Assembly: GCF_001905665.1 (NCBI RefSeq) | Contig: NZ_LIVX01000001.1 | Location: 496,001-560,000 of the forward strand | Reading direction: 5' to 3' | DNA length: 64,000 bases | DNA from: Streptomyces sp. CB02261 | Lineage (GTDB): Bacteria; Actinomycetota; Actinomycetes; Streptomycetales; Streptomycetaceae | In this document: positions 1 to 8,280 of the stretch, piece after piece | Position numbering within the stretch: the stretch's first letter is position 1 | Layout: each line of letters starts with the position of its first letter | Position numbers and translations under genes: made by a program | Notes under the pieces: model-generated | Database searches by the model: none | What the model was told of the DNA's origin: nothing | Seen by the model: the letters and a program-made list of their open reading frames with translations, nothing else

Positions 1-1178
1 AGCTCGGCGACCCAGACGCCGTCCGGCCAGGCGTCGGCCCCGCGCTCGGCGGCCTCCTGCGAGAGCCGGGTCTTGCCGGCTCCCCCGGGCCCGAGCAGGG
101 TGACGAGCCGGGCGGTCCGCAGGTCGTCCTGGAGTGCGGTGATCTCCGCGTCCCGTCCGACGAAGCTGGTGAGCCGGGCGCGCAGGTTGCCGGGCACGGG
201 GACCGTCGGGGGCGGCACGAAGCCGGGCGCGGGGCCGGGGACGGGGCCGGGGCCGGGCGCGGGCTCCGTCGCGGGGACCGTCGTGAGCGGCATGGGGCCG
301 GACGCGGGCTCCGTCGCGGGGCCGGCGCCCGGTCCGGTGGCCGCCCGTGGCGCCGGTGCGGGGCCGGCGCCCTGTCCCGCGGCCGCCCGTGGCGCCGCTG
401 CCGGACCGGCCGTCGGCCCCGGCGCGGCCGCAGGCGAGGGCACGGGCGCGGGCCGCTCCGGGGACAGCAGCTCCGCGTGCAGGGCCCGGAGGGCCGGGGA
501 GGGGTCCGTGCCGAGGCGGGTGGCGAAGGAGCGGCGGACCGCCTCGTACGCGGCGAGGGCCTCGGCCGCGCGGCCGGTGTCCCGCAGGGCGCGGATCCGC
601 AGGGCCTGGAGCGGCTCGTCCAGGGGGTGGGCCGCGCAGAGGGCGGTCAGCTCGGGGAGGGCGGCGGGGGCCTCGCCGAGCGCGAGGGCCGCGTCGAGCC
701 TGGCCCGCCGGGCGTCGAGGCGGCGGGCCTCCCAGCGGGCGGCCTCGGCGTCCCGGTCCGGGAGGTCGACGAGGGCGGGGCCGCGCCAGAGCCCGAGGGC
801 CTCGTCGAGGAGGGCGGCGGCCCGGGCCGGGTCCGCGGCGCCGAGCGCGGCCGTGCCCTCGGCGGCGAGGCGTTCGAAGCGGCGGACGTCGACGTCCCCG
901 GGTCGGGCGTCGAGCCGGTAGCCGCCCTCGGCGGAGATCACCCGGTCCCGCCCGAGGGCCTTGCGGAGCCGGCCGACGAGGGCCTGGAGCGCGGCGACGG
1001 CGTCGGCGGGCGGCTGGTCGCCGTGCCAGACCTCGTCGACCAGGTCGGCCACGGGCACGGTCCGGCCGGCCCGGAGGGCGAGGACGGTCAGCAGCGCACG
1101 GACCCGGGGGCCGCCGACGGCCACGTCGGTGCCGTCGGGCGCGTGGGCGAGGGTGGGGCCGAGGACGGAGTAGCGCAC
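1..1178 (-). CDS. AfsR/SARP-family transcriptional regulator, C-terminus beyond the window
   Basis: Pathway-type regulator of the SARP class. The GTG start at 1178 follows GGAG with good spacing and gives VRYSVLGP, the usual SARP opening. Residues 1-95 form the winged-helix DNA-binding domain (RLRKALGRDRV near 80). Residues 96-245 form the bacterial transcriptional activation domain (AEALAAYEAVRRSFATRLG). A Pro/Ala/Gly-rich linker of about 100 residues follows. Near residue 358 a P-loop LLGPGGAGKT marks the start of an NB-ARC ATPase, so this is a large AfsR-like form rather than a minimal SARP. The stop codon is off the left edge. It is divergent from the protease gene at 1318, with 139 bases between them. 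Family assignment is secure; the target pathway is unknown. Confidence 0.9.
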   Translation of the reverse strand, partial: MRYSVLGPTLAHAPDGTDVAVGGPRVRALLTVLALRAGRTVPVADLVDEVWHGDQPPADAVAALQALVGRLRKALGRDRVISAEGGYRLDARPGDVDVRRFERLAAEGTAALGAADPARAAALLDEALGLWRGPALVDLPDRDAEAARWEARRLDARRARLDAALALGEAPAALPELTALCAAHPLDEPLQALRIRALRDTGRAAEALAAYEAVRRSFATRLGTDPSPALRALHAELLSPERPAPVPSPAAAPGPTAGPAAAPRAAAGQGAGPAPAPRAATGPGAGPATEPASGPMPLTTVPATEPAPGPGPVPGPAPGFVPPPTVPVPGNLRARLTSFVGRDAEITALQDDLRTARLVTLLGPGGAGKTRLSQEAAERGADAWPDGVWVAE

Positions 1179-1317
1179 GGGCCCATTCTCCGTGAGAAGG
1201 TCCCCGACTCCGGAACTCGCCCCGGCTCCCGGTACGTTTCCCGCACATCAGGACCGGCAACACCCCGTCAGACACCTCTGTCGGCCCTCCGTACCCGCCC
1301 CCCTGGGAGCTTCTGCG

Positions 1318-2112
1318 ATGACCACGGCCACCACCCGGCGCCACGAACGACGGATCAGTCCCGTCTTTCTGGCGATCCTCGCCGTCATGGCCGTCACCGG
1401 CTGGGCGGTGTGGACGGACTTCGCCGCCTCGCCCGGTCTGGCCGTCTTCCTGTTCGTGACCTCGGCGTGGGTGGTGTCGCTCTGTCTGCACGAGTACGCG
1501 CACGCCCGCACCGCCCTGCACGGCGGGGACATCACGGTCGGCGCGAAGGGCTATCTGACCCTGAACCCGCTCGCGTACACCCATGCCGTCCTGAGCATCG
1601 TGCTTCCGGTGCTGTTCGTGATCATGGGCGGGATCGGTCTGCCCGGCGGCGCGGTCTTCATCGAGCAGGGGCGGATCAAGGGCCGCTGGAAGCACAGCCT
1701 GGTCTCGGCGGCGGGACCGCTGGCGAACGTGCTGTTCGCCCTGGTGTGCACGGCCCCGTTCTGGCTGGACGCGCTGGACGGCGTGCCGCCCGCGTTCCGG
1801 TTCGCGCTGGCGTTCCTGGCGTTCCTCCAGGTGACGGCCGCGCTCCTGAACCTCCTGCCGGTGCCGGGGCTCGACGGGTACGGAGTGGTGGAGCCCTGGC
1901 TGTCGTACAAGGTGAAGCGGCAGATCGAGCCGTACGCGCCGTACGGCTTCTTCATCGTGATCGCGCTGCTCTTCGTGCCCGCGGTCAACGGGGCCTTCTT
2001 CGACGCGATCGACGCGCTGATGCGGTCGCTCGGGGTGCCGGAGGCGACCCGCTACTGCGGCTCGCAGCTGTTCCGGTTCTGGCAGGAGACGCCGGAGTTC
2101 TGCCAGGTCTAG
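1318..2112 (+). CDS. Site-2 protease family (M50) membrane metalloprotease
   Basis: Intramembrane zinc protease-like protein, 264 residues. The zinc motif HEYAH is at residues 58-62, inside a hydrophobic segment. A second-half motif LLPVPGLDGYG, with Asp at about 186, corresponds to the NPDG-type third zinc ligand. Six or so hydrophobic stretches surround these. The ATG at 1318 is preceded by GGGAG; an in-frame extension to 1192 has no ribosome site. Substrate is unknown; M50 enzymes of this short type have no PDZ domain and some act on membrane-tethered regulators. Two Cys lie near the C-terminus (RYCGSQLF, PEFCQV). It is divergent from the SARP gene and convergent with a small membrane protein. 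Confidence 0.85.
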   Translation: MTTATTRRHERRISPVFLAILAVMAVTGWAVWTDFAASPGLAVFLFVTSAWVVSLCLHEYAHARTALHGGDITVGAKGYLTLNPLAYTHAVLSIVLPVLFVIMGGIGLPGGAVFIEQGRIKGRWKHSLVSAAGPLANVLFALVCTAPFWLDALDGVPPAFRFALAFLAFLQVTAALLNLLPVPGLDGYGVVEPWLSYKVKRQIEPYAPYGFFIVIALLFVPAVNGAFFDAIDALMRSLGVPEATRYCGSQLFRFWQETPEFCQV

Positions 2113-2151
2113 CCCTCGGCCGGGGCCGGCGTTCCGGCTAGCCCTCGGCCG
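2109..2151. repeat. 14-bp direct repeat spanning the ends of two convergent genes
   Basis: CTAGCCCTCGGCCG occurs at 2109-2122 and again at 2138-2151, period 29. The first copy contains the TAG stop of the protease gene. The second contains the stop and last codons (Glu-Gly-stop) of the convergent 61-residue gene. CTAG is uncommon in such GC-rich DNA, so two copies here are notable. Confidence 0.6.
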
Positions 2152-2323
2152 CGGCCGCCTTCTCGACCTTCGCGCGGCGGAGGTAGTACCAGGCCATGTT
2201 GGAGGAGAGGCCGGCGATCAGGACCCAGACGACGCCGAGGAAGCTGCCCTCGACGAAGGAGACGACGGCCGCGGCGACGGCCAGGGCGCAGACCACGAGG
2301 GCGTAGAGGGCGAGGCGGGGCAT
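2138..2323 (-). CDS. Small two-helix membrane protein, unknown function
   Basis: 61 residues. Two hydrophobic segments (about 3-24 and 28-47) are followed by a basic tail YYLRRAKVEKAAAAEG. The ATG at 2323 follows AGGAGCC with good spacing. The composition (small helices, positive cytoplasmic tail) suits an inner-membrane protein of the kind common and uncharacterised in Streptomyces. The gene stands alone between the protease and the F420 reductase. Its 3' end is duplicated just downstream. I do not recognise a named family. Confidence 0.7.
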   Translation of the reverse strand: MPRLALYALVVCALAVAAAVVSFVEGSFLGVVWVLIAGLSSNMAWYYLRRAKVEKAAAAEG

Positions 2324-2400
2324 GGGGGTCGGCTCCTGTCCGGGTACGGCTGCTGTGCCCGTCCAGTGTCCCCCATGCCGGCCGCCCGGCCGGGACCGGC

Positions 2401-3132
2401 TCAGATGTCGGTGACGCGGAGCCCGGCGTGGGCCTTGTAGCGGCGGTTGACGGAGATCAGGTTGGCGACGAGCGACTCGACCTGGTGGGCGTTGCGCAGC
2501 CGGCCGGCGAAGACGCCCCGCATGCCCGGGATGCGGCCGGCGAGGGCCTGCACCAGCTCGACGTCGGCGCGCTCCTCGCCGAGGACCATCACGTCCGTGT
2601 CGATCTCCTCCAGGGAGGTGTCCTGGAGGAGGACGGCGGAGAGGTGGTGGAAGGCGGCGGCGACCCGGGAGTCCGGCAGGAGCGCGGCGGCCTGCTCGGC
2701 GGCGGAGCCCTCCTCGGGCTTGAGCGCGTAGGCGCCCTTCTTGTCGAAGCCGAGCGGGTTGACGCAGTCGACGACGAGCTTGCCGGCGAGCTCCTCACGC
2801 AGGGACTCCAGGGTCTTGGCGTGACCGTCCCACGGCACGGCGACGATCACGACGTCGCTGCGCCGGGCGCACTCGGCGTTGTCGGCGCCCTCGACGCCGT
2901 GGCCGATCTCCCCGGCCGCGTCCCGCGCGCGGTCGGCGGCCCGGGAGCCGATGATCACCTGCTGGCCGGCCTTGGCGAGCCGGTAGGCCAGGCCGCGGCC
3001 CTGCTCGCCGGTGCCGCCGAGGACGCCGACGACGAGGCCGGAGACGTCGGGGAGGTCCCACGGGTCCTTGGCCGCCGCCTTGGGCGTGGCGGGCGCGGCG
3101 GGGGCGGCGGTGGAGTCGCTGGAGGAAGTCAT
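2401..3132 (-). CDS. npdG: NADPH:F420 oxidoreductase-like protein (NpdG family)
   Basis: Transfers hydride between NADP(H) and the deazaflavin coenzyme F420. The protein has 243 residues. After an Ala/Pro-rich N-terminal 30 residues comes a Rossmann motif VGVLGGTGEQGRGLAYRLA (about 33-51). Then GSRAADRA binds the NADP phosphate, VVIVAVPWDGH follows, and VVDCVNPLGF is a family hallmark. The C-terminal half contains AFHHLSAVLL and the ending VNRRYKAHAGLRVTDI. The ATG at 3132 is chosen because residue 1 then precedes the usual actinobacterial extension; the frame continues open upstream without a ribosome site. F420 use fits the LLM-class F420-dependent enzyme at 60.2 kb. Single gene, divergent from the next one. 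Confidence 0.88.
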   Translation of the reverse strand: MTSSSDSTAAPAAPATPKAAAKDPWDLPDVSGLVVGVLGGTGEQGRGLAYRLAKAGQQVIIGSRAADRARDAAGEIGHGVEGADNAECARRSDVVIVAVPWDGHAKTLESLREELAGKLVVDCVNPLGFDKKGAYALKPEEGSAAEQAAALLPDSRVAAAFHHLSAVLLQDTSLEEIDTDVMVLGEERADVELVQALAGRIPGMRGVFAGRLRNAHQVESLVANLISVNRRYKAHAGLRVTDI

Positions 3133-3234
3133 GGCCCCGACATTACCGACCGGTCGGGGCGCGAGGGCTCCCGTACGGGTGGATCCGTCCCGACCGGCCT
3201 CGCGCCGCCTCCGGCTGGTGCATGATGCGGGCTC

Positions 3235-3837
3235 ATGGATGCCGTACGGGTCGCGTCGCTGCGGGAAGTGCTCGCCGGGACGGAGTGGCCGGGGGCGGCC
3301 CGCCGCTTCGCGGGCGCGCTCCGGTCCTCGGTCGTCCGGCACCGGGACGGGCTGCTCCTGGTGGGCACGGAGGAGTACGAGCCCTGGCACCTGGCGGCGC
3401 ACCTGGTCGACGAGTCGGCGTGGTCGGGGCTGCCGGAGCTGGCGCCGACGCTGGTACGGCACCGGGTGCGGCCGGGGGACCCGGCGCATCTGGCGGTCGG
3501 CCTCGGCCGGCTGCGGTCGGCGGGGCGCGGGGCCACGCTCCTGATGGTGGCGCCTGAGCGGCCGGACGCGGGCCTGCTCCAGCGGGTGCACGACGCCCGG
3601 CGGGCGGGGGCGACGGTGCTCTCGCTCGACGGGGGCGACGAGGAGGTGCGGGGGCTCGCGCACGAGACACTCTCGGTGCCGGAGGCGGCGGAGGTGGACC
3701 TGGACACGGTGCAGCACCTGGTGAGCGCGGCGGCCGGGGAGAACAGCCTGCCGTCACCGCGAGGGAACCGACGCCTCCGCGACCGTCTCGCAGGCCTCGC
3801 GGACCGCCTGACGGCGCCACCGCCGGCCCGCTGGTAG
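3235..3837 (+). CDS. Conserved hypothetical protein, about 200 residues
   Basis: 200 residues starting at ATG 3235. No membrane segment or signal peptide is visible. The middle reads as alternating beta strands and helices (GATLLMVAPERPDAGLLQRVHDARRAGATVL is one such strand-helix-strand unit), followed by LSLDGGDEEVRGLAHETLSVPE. That pattern resembles the sugar-isomerase (SIS) type nucleotide-fold arrangement, but no catalytic motif can be named. The C-terminus is basic (RGNRRLRDRLAGLADRL). The gene is divergent from the F420 reductase. I do not recognise it with certainty; the SIS resemblance is inference only. Confidence 0.65.
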   Translation: MDAVRVASLREVLAGTEWPGAARRFAGALRSSVVRHRDGLLLVGTEEYEPWHLAAHLVDESAWSGLPELAPTLVRHRVRPGDPAHLAVGLGRLRSAGRGATLLMVAPERPDAGLLQRVHDARRAGATVLSLDGGDEEVRGLAHETLSVPEAAEVDLDTVQHLVSAAAGENSLPSPRGNRRLRDRLAGLADRLTAPPPARW

Positions 3838-3943
3838 GGGCGGGGCGCCCGGGCCTCCCCGGTCCGCGCACCCCGGCCGATCCGGGCCGGCTCCGCGCAA
3901 ATTCGGTTGCCCGCGTCACCCCGCCGACGGAGCATGGCCCCTC

Positions 3944-5260
3944 GTGGCCTCTCCCTCGGCGAAGTTCTCCGCCCTGCTTCCGGATCTGGCGCCGTGGCGC
4001 TCGTCCCCCGACTTCCGGCTCCTGTGGGTCCAGGGGCTCGTCACGTATTTCAGCAGCGCGATGGCGATGATCGCCCTGCCGTTGCAGATCAAGGAGATGA
4101 CGGGCTCGCCGCTCGCGGTCGGTGCGATGGGCGCGGTCGAGCTGGTGCCGCTCGTGGTGTTCGGCCTGTACGGCGGGGCGCTCGCCGACGCCGTCGACCG
4201 GCGGAAGGTGATCCTCGCGACCGAGGCGGGCCTCGGCGTCCTCGCCCTGATCCTGCTGGTCAACGCGCTGCTGCCGGAGCCGATGCTCTGGCCGCTGTAC
4301 GTGGTCGCGGCCGGTGTCTCGGCGCTCGCCGGGCTCCAGCGTCCCGCCCTCGACTCGCTGCTGGCCCGGATCGTGCCGCACGAGCAGCAGACGGCGGCGG
4401 CCGCGCTGAACTCGCTGCGCTGGCAGATGGGCTCGATCGCGGGCCCGGCCCTCGCGGGTCTGGTCGTGGCGTACGCGGGTCACGCGCCCGCGTACGGGGT
4501 GACGATCGCCGGATTCGCGGCCTCGGTGCTGATGTGCCGCCGGCTCTCCCCCGCGCCGCCCGCGCACGACGCGGAGAAGCCCTCGCTGCGGGGCATCGCG
4601 GAGGGGGCGCGGTACGCCTGGTCGCGGCCGGTGCTGCTCGGCACGTACGCGATCGACCTCGCGGCGATGTTCTTCGCGTTCCCGAACACGATCTTCCCGT
4701 TCCTCGCGGACGAGCTGGACGCGGACTGGTCGCTCGGCCTGATGTACGCGGCGGGCTCGGTCGGCTCCCTGGTGCTCGGGCTGACCAGCGGCTGGACCTC
4801 GAAGGTGCGGCGGCACGGACTGCTCGTGGTCGGGGGCGCGGCCGGCTGGGGTCTCGCCATCGCGGCGGCGGGCTGGTTCGGGAACATCTGGGCGGTGCTG
4901 CTCTGTCTGGCCTTCGCGGGGGCGGGCGACATGCTGAGCGGGCTGGGCCGCGCCACGATCTGGAACCAGACGATCCCCGAGGAGCTGCGCGGCCGGCTCG
5001 CCGGCATCGAGGTGCTCTCCTACAGCGTCGGCCCGCAACTGGGCCAGGTCCGCGCGGGTGCGATGGCCGGCTGGACCGGCACCAGGGCGGCGGTCTGGAC
5101 GGGCGGCGTGGTCTGCGTCGCCTCGGTGGGCCTGCTCTGCCTGGCGCTGCCCAAGCTCCTCACGTACGACGCCGACACCGACGAGGACTCCCTGCGCCGC
5201 AAGGCCCAGCAGGAAGCCCAGCGGGACGCGGCGCGACAGGACACGGCCGGGACCGTGTGA
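3944..5260 (+). CDS. MFS transporter, 12-helix exporter of the EntS/MFS_3 type
   Basis: 438 residues with about 12 hydrophobic helices. The opening LAPWRSSPDFRLLWVQGLVTYFSSAMAMIALPLQI is typical of the MFS_3 (enterobactin-exporter-like) group. The loop 2-3 motif GALADAVDRRKVI is the MFS signature. The GTG at 3944 is used: the earlier ATG at 3934 is in another frame. The C-terminal 40 residues are charged and cytoplasmic. Substrate is unknown; members export siderophores or macrolide-like compounds, and the nearby iron genes make a siderophore possible but unproven. The stop codon lies in the loop of a perfect hairpin (5242-5275). Confidence 0.87.
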   Translation: MASPSAKFSALLPDLAPWRSSPDFRLLWVQGLVTYFSSAMAMIALPLQIKEMTGSPLAVGAMGAVELVPLVVFGLYGGALADAVDRRKVILATEAGLGVLALILLVNALLPEPMLWPLYVVAAGVSALAGLQRPALDSLLARIVPHEQQTAAAALNSLRWQMGSIAGPALAGLVVAYAGHAPAYGVTIAGFAASVLMCRRLSPAPPAHDAEKPSLRGIAEGARYAWSRPVLLGTYAIDLAAMFFAFPNTIFPFLADELDADWSLGLMYAAGSVGSLVLGLTSGWTSKVRRHGLLVVGGAAGWGLAIAAAGWFGNIWAVLLCLAFAGAGDMLSGLGRATIWNQTIPEELRGRLAGIEVLSYSVGPQLGQVRAGAMAGWTGTRAAVWTGGVVCVASVGLLCLALPKLLTYDADTDEDSLRRKAQQEAQRDAARQDTAGTV

Positions 5261-5275
5261 ACGGTCCCGGCCGTG
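5242..5275 (+). terminator. Perfect hairpin with the MFS stop codon in its loop
   Basis: The 14-base arm ACGGCCGGGACCGT (5243-5256) and its exact complement (5261-5274) flank a GTGA loop; one more C-G pair extends it. The TGA in the loop is the stop of the MFS gene. There is no U-tract, as is common for Streptomyces terminators. Confidence 0.75.
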
Positions 5276-5365
5276 GTCCGCGGACGTACCCGGTCCGGCG
5301 GACACCCGTTCCGGCGGGCGCACCCGTTCCGGACGCGGGCCCGGCGGGTGCCCCCTAGTCCGGAG
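5275..5365. repeat. 16-18 bp degenerate tandem repeat at the 3' end of a small gene
   Basis: Four units, 5275-5291, 5292-5307, 5308-5325 and 5326-5342, follow the pattern G(G/T)TCCG(G)CGGnCGnACCC. The array runs into the last codons of the minus-strand 76-residue gene (TAGTCCGGAGG on the plus strand), which look like a fifth, diverged unit. Confidence 0.65.
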
Positions 5366-5585
5366 GCTCCTGCTTCCTGCCTTCGTCGTGCCAGCGCGGG
5401 TCGGTCTCCCACTCCAGGTTCCGCTCGCGGGCGGTCTCCATGGCGTGGGCGGCCTCCTCGCGGCTGGTGTACGGGCCGAAGCGGTTCTTCGCCGGGCAAT
5501 CGGGGCCCTCTTCGACCTTCTTGTGCTCCAGGCAGTAGTACCACTCGCCCGGTTTGCCCACCGTGCGCTTCTTGAACAGGGCCAT
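5355..5585 (-). CDS. Small conserved actinobacterial protein, SPOR-like sequence
   Basis: 76 residues beginning [21 protein letters not shown]. It contains two Cys ([18 protein letters not shown]) and a segment [19 protein letters not shown] that reads like the end of a SPOR/sporulation-type repeat, where a strand (FGPY) is followed by a helix. The C-terminus is charged. No signal peptide, so probably cytoplasmic. The ATG follows GAAGGAGCCGACC. I know this as a widespread uncharacterised Streptomyces protein. Function unknown. It is divergent from map. Confidence 0.75.
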   Translation of the reverse strand: MALFKKRTVGKPGEWYYCLEHKKVEEGPDCPAKNRFGPYTSREEAAHAMETARERNLEWETDPRWHDEGRKQEPPD

Positions 5586-5647
5586 CGTGGTCGGCTCCTT
5601 CCTCCGAGAACCATGCTGCCCCAGACCCGGTCGTTAGACTCGCTGTC

Positions 5648-6505
5648 ATGTCTGGCCAGTCGCTTCTCGTACCGGGGGAGCTCTCCCCCCATCGCTCCGT
5701 TCCGGGTTCCATCCGCCGCCCCGAGTACGTCGGGAAGCCCGCCCCGACCCCGTACACCGGGCCCGAGGTGCAGGACTCCGACACCGTCGAACGCATGCGG
5801 ATCGCGGGCCGCATCGCCGCTCGGGCGATGGAGGAGGCCGCCAAGCACATCGCCCCGGGCGTCACCACCGACGAGCTCGACCGGGTCGCGCACGAGTTCA
5901 TGTGCGACCACGGCGCGTACCCCTCCACCCTCGGCTACCGCGGGTTCCCGAAGTCGCTGTGCGCCTCGGTCAACGAGGTCATCTGCCACGGCATCCCGGA
6001 CTCCACCGTCCTGCGGGACGGCGACATCGTGAACCTGGACGTCACGGCGTACATCAACGGCGTGCACGGCGACAACAACGCCACCTACCTCTGCGGTGAC
6101 GTCGACGAGGAGTCGCGGCTGCTCGTCGAGCGGACCCGGGAGTCCCTGAACCGAGCCATCAAGGCGGTGAAGCCCGGCCGTCAGATCAACATCATCGGGC
6201 GGGTCATCGAGTCGTACGCCAAGCGCTTCGGCTACGGCGTCGTCCGTGACTTCACCGGGCACGGCATCAACTCGTCCTTCCACTCGGGCCTGATCGTCCC
6301 GCACTACGACTCGCCCCACCACACCACCGAGATCAAGACCGGCATGACCTTCACCATCGAGCCGATGCTGACGCTCGGCACGCACGACTACGACATGTGG
6401 GACGACGGCTGGACCGTCGTCACCAAGGACCGGAAGCGGACCGCGCAGTTCGAGCACACGCTCGTGGTGACGGAGAGCGGGGCCGAGATCCTCACGTTGC
6501 CCTGA
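5648..6505 (+). CDS. map: Methionine aminopeptidase, type I
   Basis: Removes the initiator Met from new proteins; a dinuclear-metal cytosolic enzyme of 285 residues. The metal ligands are visible: Asp in [10 protein letters not shown], Asp in [10 protein letters not shown], His in FTGHGIN, Glu in FTIEPML and Glu in [10 protein letters not shown]. The substrate-binding His is in VICHGIP. An N-terminal extension of about 40 residues ([25 protein letters not shown]) marks the actinobacterial long form. A -10-like TAGACT ends 7 bases before the ATG, so the message is probably leaderless. Streptomyces usually carry more than one map gene, so this may not be the only one. Confidence 0.95.
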   Translation: MSGQSLLVPGELSPHRSVPGSIRRPEYVGKPAPTPYTGPEVQDSDTVERMRIAGRIAARAMEEAAKHIAPGVTTDELDRVAHEFMCDHGAYPSTLGYRGFPKSLCASVNEVICHGIPDSTVLRDGDIVNLDVTAYINGVHGDNNATYLCGDVDEESRLLVERTRESLNRAIKAVKPGRQINIIGRVIESYAKRFGYGVVRDFTGHGINSSFHSGLIVPHYDSPHHTTEIKTGMTFTIEPMLTLGTHDYDMWDDGWTVVTKDRKRTAQFEHTLVVTESGAEILTLP

Positions 6506-6555
6506 CCCTCCCGCTGGGTACGTTCTTACCGACAGGACGTCGGGAACCAGTTGAC

Positions 6556-6574
6556 TTAGGTAAGCCTTACTTGG
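6556..6574. promoter_or_regulatory. Iron box (DmdR1/IdeR-type operator) of the heme oxygenase gene
   Basis: TTAGGTAAGCCTTACTTGG resembles the DtxR-family consensus TTAGGTTAGGCTAACCTAA. It lies directly after a -35-like TTGACT (6551-6556) and before a -10-like CACGAT, so a bound repressor would block the promoter. The heme oxygenase start is 46 bases downstream. Confidence 0.75.
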
Positions 6575-6619
6575 CACGATCGTCACTGGTTCCCGTCCCA
6601 TCGGTCCCGGAGGCCTACC

Positions 6620-7270
6620 TTGGACACGCCCTTCTCGACGCTCATCCGCACGGCCTCGCACGAGCAGCACTCCGAGGCGGAGACCTCGTCGTTCATGGGC
6701 GACCTCCTGGGCGGGCGCCTGGGCGTCGACGCCTACGCGCGGTACACCGAGCAGCTCTGGTTCGTGTACCAGGCCCTGGAGGAGGGCGCGGAGGCGCTGC
6801 GCGGGGACCCCGTCGCCGGACCGTTCGTCCAGCCCGAGCTGTTCCGCACGGCCGCGCTCGAACAGGACCTCGCCCATCTGCGGGGTCCCGACTGGCGCGT
6901 CGGACTCTCACCGCTGTCCGCCACCGCCGCGTACGCCGAGCGGGTCGCGGAGTGCGCCCGTGACTGGCCCGCCGGGTACGTGGCCCACCACTACACGCGC
7001 TACCTGGGCGACCTGTCGGGCGGCCAGATCATCCGCGACAAGGCGGAGCGCACCTGGGGCTTCTCGCGCAAGGGCGACGGCGTCCGCTTCTACGTCTTCG
7101 AGGAGATCTCCAACCCGGCCGCGTTCAAGCGGGCGTACCGGGAGCTGCTGGACGGGGTGAACGCCGACGACCTGGAGAAGCAGCGGATCGTCGACGAGTG
7201 CAAGCGCGCCTTCGCCTTCAACAGCGCGGTCTTCCAGCAGTTGGGAGGCGAGTTCCCGCTCAGCGCGTGA
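6620..7270 (+). CDS. Heme oxygenase (biliverdin-producing)
   Basis: Opens heme to biliverdin, CO and Fe2+, releasing iron; cytosolic, 216 residues, the usual HmuO/HO size. The TTG start at 6620 is set by GGAGG six bases upstream. The proximal heme-ligand His is about residue 17 in SHEQHSEAE. The distal-helix glycine motif YLGDLSGGQIIRDKAERTWG lies near residues 125-145. The iron box just upstream implies iron repression, which matches use of heme as an iron source. The gene overlaps the convergent phzF-like gene by 11 bases. No heme-uptake transporter is adjacent. Confidence 0.95.
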   Translation: MDTPFSTLIRTASHEQHSEAETSSFMGDLLGGRLGVDAYARYTEQLWFVYQALEEGAEALRGDPVAGPFVQPELFRTAALEQDLAHLRGPDWRVGLSPLSATAAYAERVAECARDWPAGYVAHHYTRYLGDLSGGQIIRDKAERTWGFSRKGDGVRFYVFEEISNPAAFKRAYRELLDGVNADDLEKQRIVDECKRAFAFNSAVFQQLGGEFPLSA

Positions 7271-7928
7271 GCGTGCGCTCCAGGCGGACCCGTCCGCCCA
7301 ACTCCACGATGCCGTCGGGGCCGGGGGCGGTGAGCAGCTGCGAACCCCGGCCCTGCGTGATGTTCAGGGCCCGGCCCAGCTCCGCCGTGAGCAGCAGCGC
7401 CGCCGCGCCGGTCGCCTCGTCCTCGTCGATGCCGTCGCCGCGCCCCGGGAACGCCCGCGCCCTGACCCGGCCCGCGGCCTCCTCCTCCCAGGCCCAGGCG
7501 TAGATCCACTCCCCCGGCTCGGGCACGTCGAGCGCGTCCACCTCGGCGGCGGAGCCGTACTGCCGGAGGGTCCGCGGCGGCGCCCACTCGGCGCGCGCCT
7601 CGATCCAGGTGAACTCCCCGTCGCCGCGCACCCACACCTCGCCGGCGGGCGGGCAGACGACCTCCAGGTCGAGCAGCCAGGCGGCGCCGACGAGCGGGTG
7701 TCCGGCGAACGGCAGCCGCAGGCCCGGGGTGTAGATGTCGACGTGACCGCGCTCCGGGTCGTCCACGAACACCGTCTCGCTGAAGCCGAGCTCCTTGGCC
7801 AGCGCCTGCCGGGAGGCCTCGTCGGGGTGGTCGCGGGCGTCCCTGACGACGCCGAGGGCGTTGCCGTGGCGGCCGTCGCCCGCACAGAAGACCCGGAGGA
7901 CGTCGATGTCAGTGGCGGTCGTGTTCAT
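7260..7928 (-). CDS. PhzF-family isomerase-like protein
   Basis: Member of the PhzF / diaminopimelate-epimerase fold family; 222 residues, shorter than the usual 260-290. Visible motifs are FCAGDGRHGNALGVV (start of domain 1), ELGFSETVFV with the family Glu, LPFAGHPLVGAAWLL, and GDGIDEDEATGAAALLL, the conserved Asp/Gly loop of domain 2. The ATG at 7928 is chosen because it starts the first strand; an in-frame GTG further up adds only non-conserved sequence. No phenazine genes are nearby, so the substrate is unknown. Its 5' region faces efeO across 350 bases. Confidence 0.85.
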   Translation of the reverse strand: MNTTATDIDVLRVFCAGDGRHGNALGVVRDARDHPDEASRQALAKELGFSETVFVDDPERGHVDIYTPGLRLPFAGHPLVGAAWLLDLEVVCPPAGEVWVRGDGEFTWIEARAEWAPPRTLRQYGSAAEVDALDVPEPGEWIYAWAWEEEAAGRVRARAFPGRGDGIDEDEATGAAALLLTAELGRALNITQGRGSQLLTAPGPDGIVELGGRVRLERTLTR

Positions 7929-8218
7929 GGCGGAATTGAAGCATTCGAAGCCGGGTCGGTGTGCCGACCGCGCGGGAACGAGGGGGCCGTGGCCGACGGT
8001 CACCGAGTCCCGGGCCCTCGTACGGCCCGCGGACCGGGGTCCCCCGCGTCGTACCGGACCGTCGTCGGGCCGCCTGCCCGACGGTCACCGGAAGCGGGGC
8101 GAATCCTCCTCCTTGACCGGGACTTGACCAGGTGATGAGGGCCCCGTGGAGTCCCTGTGACCTGACCGTGTCCGGTCGCCGGATGTGAGAGCCGAATCAC
8201 TGGACGGGCCGGTATGAC
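7929..8218. other. Intergenic stretch between divergent phzF-like and efeO genes
   Basis: About 290 bases without a gene I can support. It contains a 13-base direct repeat CCGACGGTCACCG (near 7993 and 8088) and two TTGACC hexamers near 8114-8130 that could be -35 elements. A TTCGAATGCTTCAA-like element lies 10-25 bases upstream of the phzF-like ATG on the minus strand. The iron boxes follow at 8219. Confidence 0.4.
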
Positions 8219-8256
8219 TGAGGTAAGCCTCGGTTAAGTTAGGTCCGCCTCAGCCC
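8219..8256. promoter_or_regulatory. Two adjoining iron boxes in front of efeO
   Basis: Site one, TGAGGTAAGCCTCGGTT (8219-8235), and site two, TTAGGTCCGCCTCA near 8240-8253, both resemble the DtxR-family consensus and lie 25-60 bases before the efeO ATG. Two sites in tandem suggest cooperative repression of the ferrous-iron operon by a DmdR1-like regulator. Confidence 0.75.
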
Positions 8257-8280
8257 CGTTCCCCCGCTCCTGGAGTACTC

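Noticed and set aside
3233..6877. 1214-codon open frame on the minus strand
   Set aside because: It is antisense to MFS, map and heme oxygenase genes that have clear homology, and its sequence is Arg/Gly/Pro-biased as expected of a GC-rich shadow frame.
7260..7928. Phenazine biosynthesis cluster
   Set aside because: Only a PhzF-like fold is present; no other phz genes are in the window.
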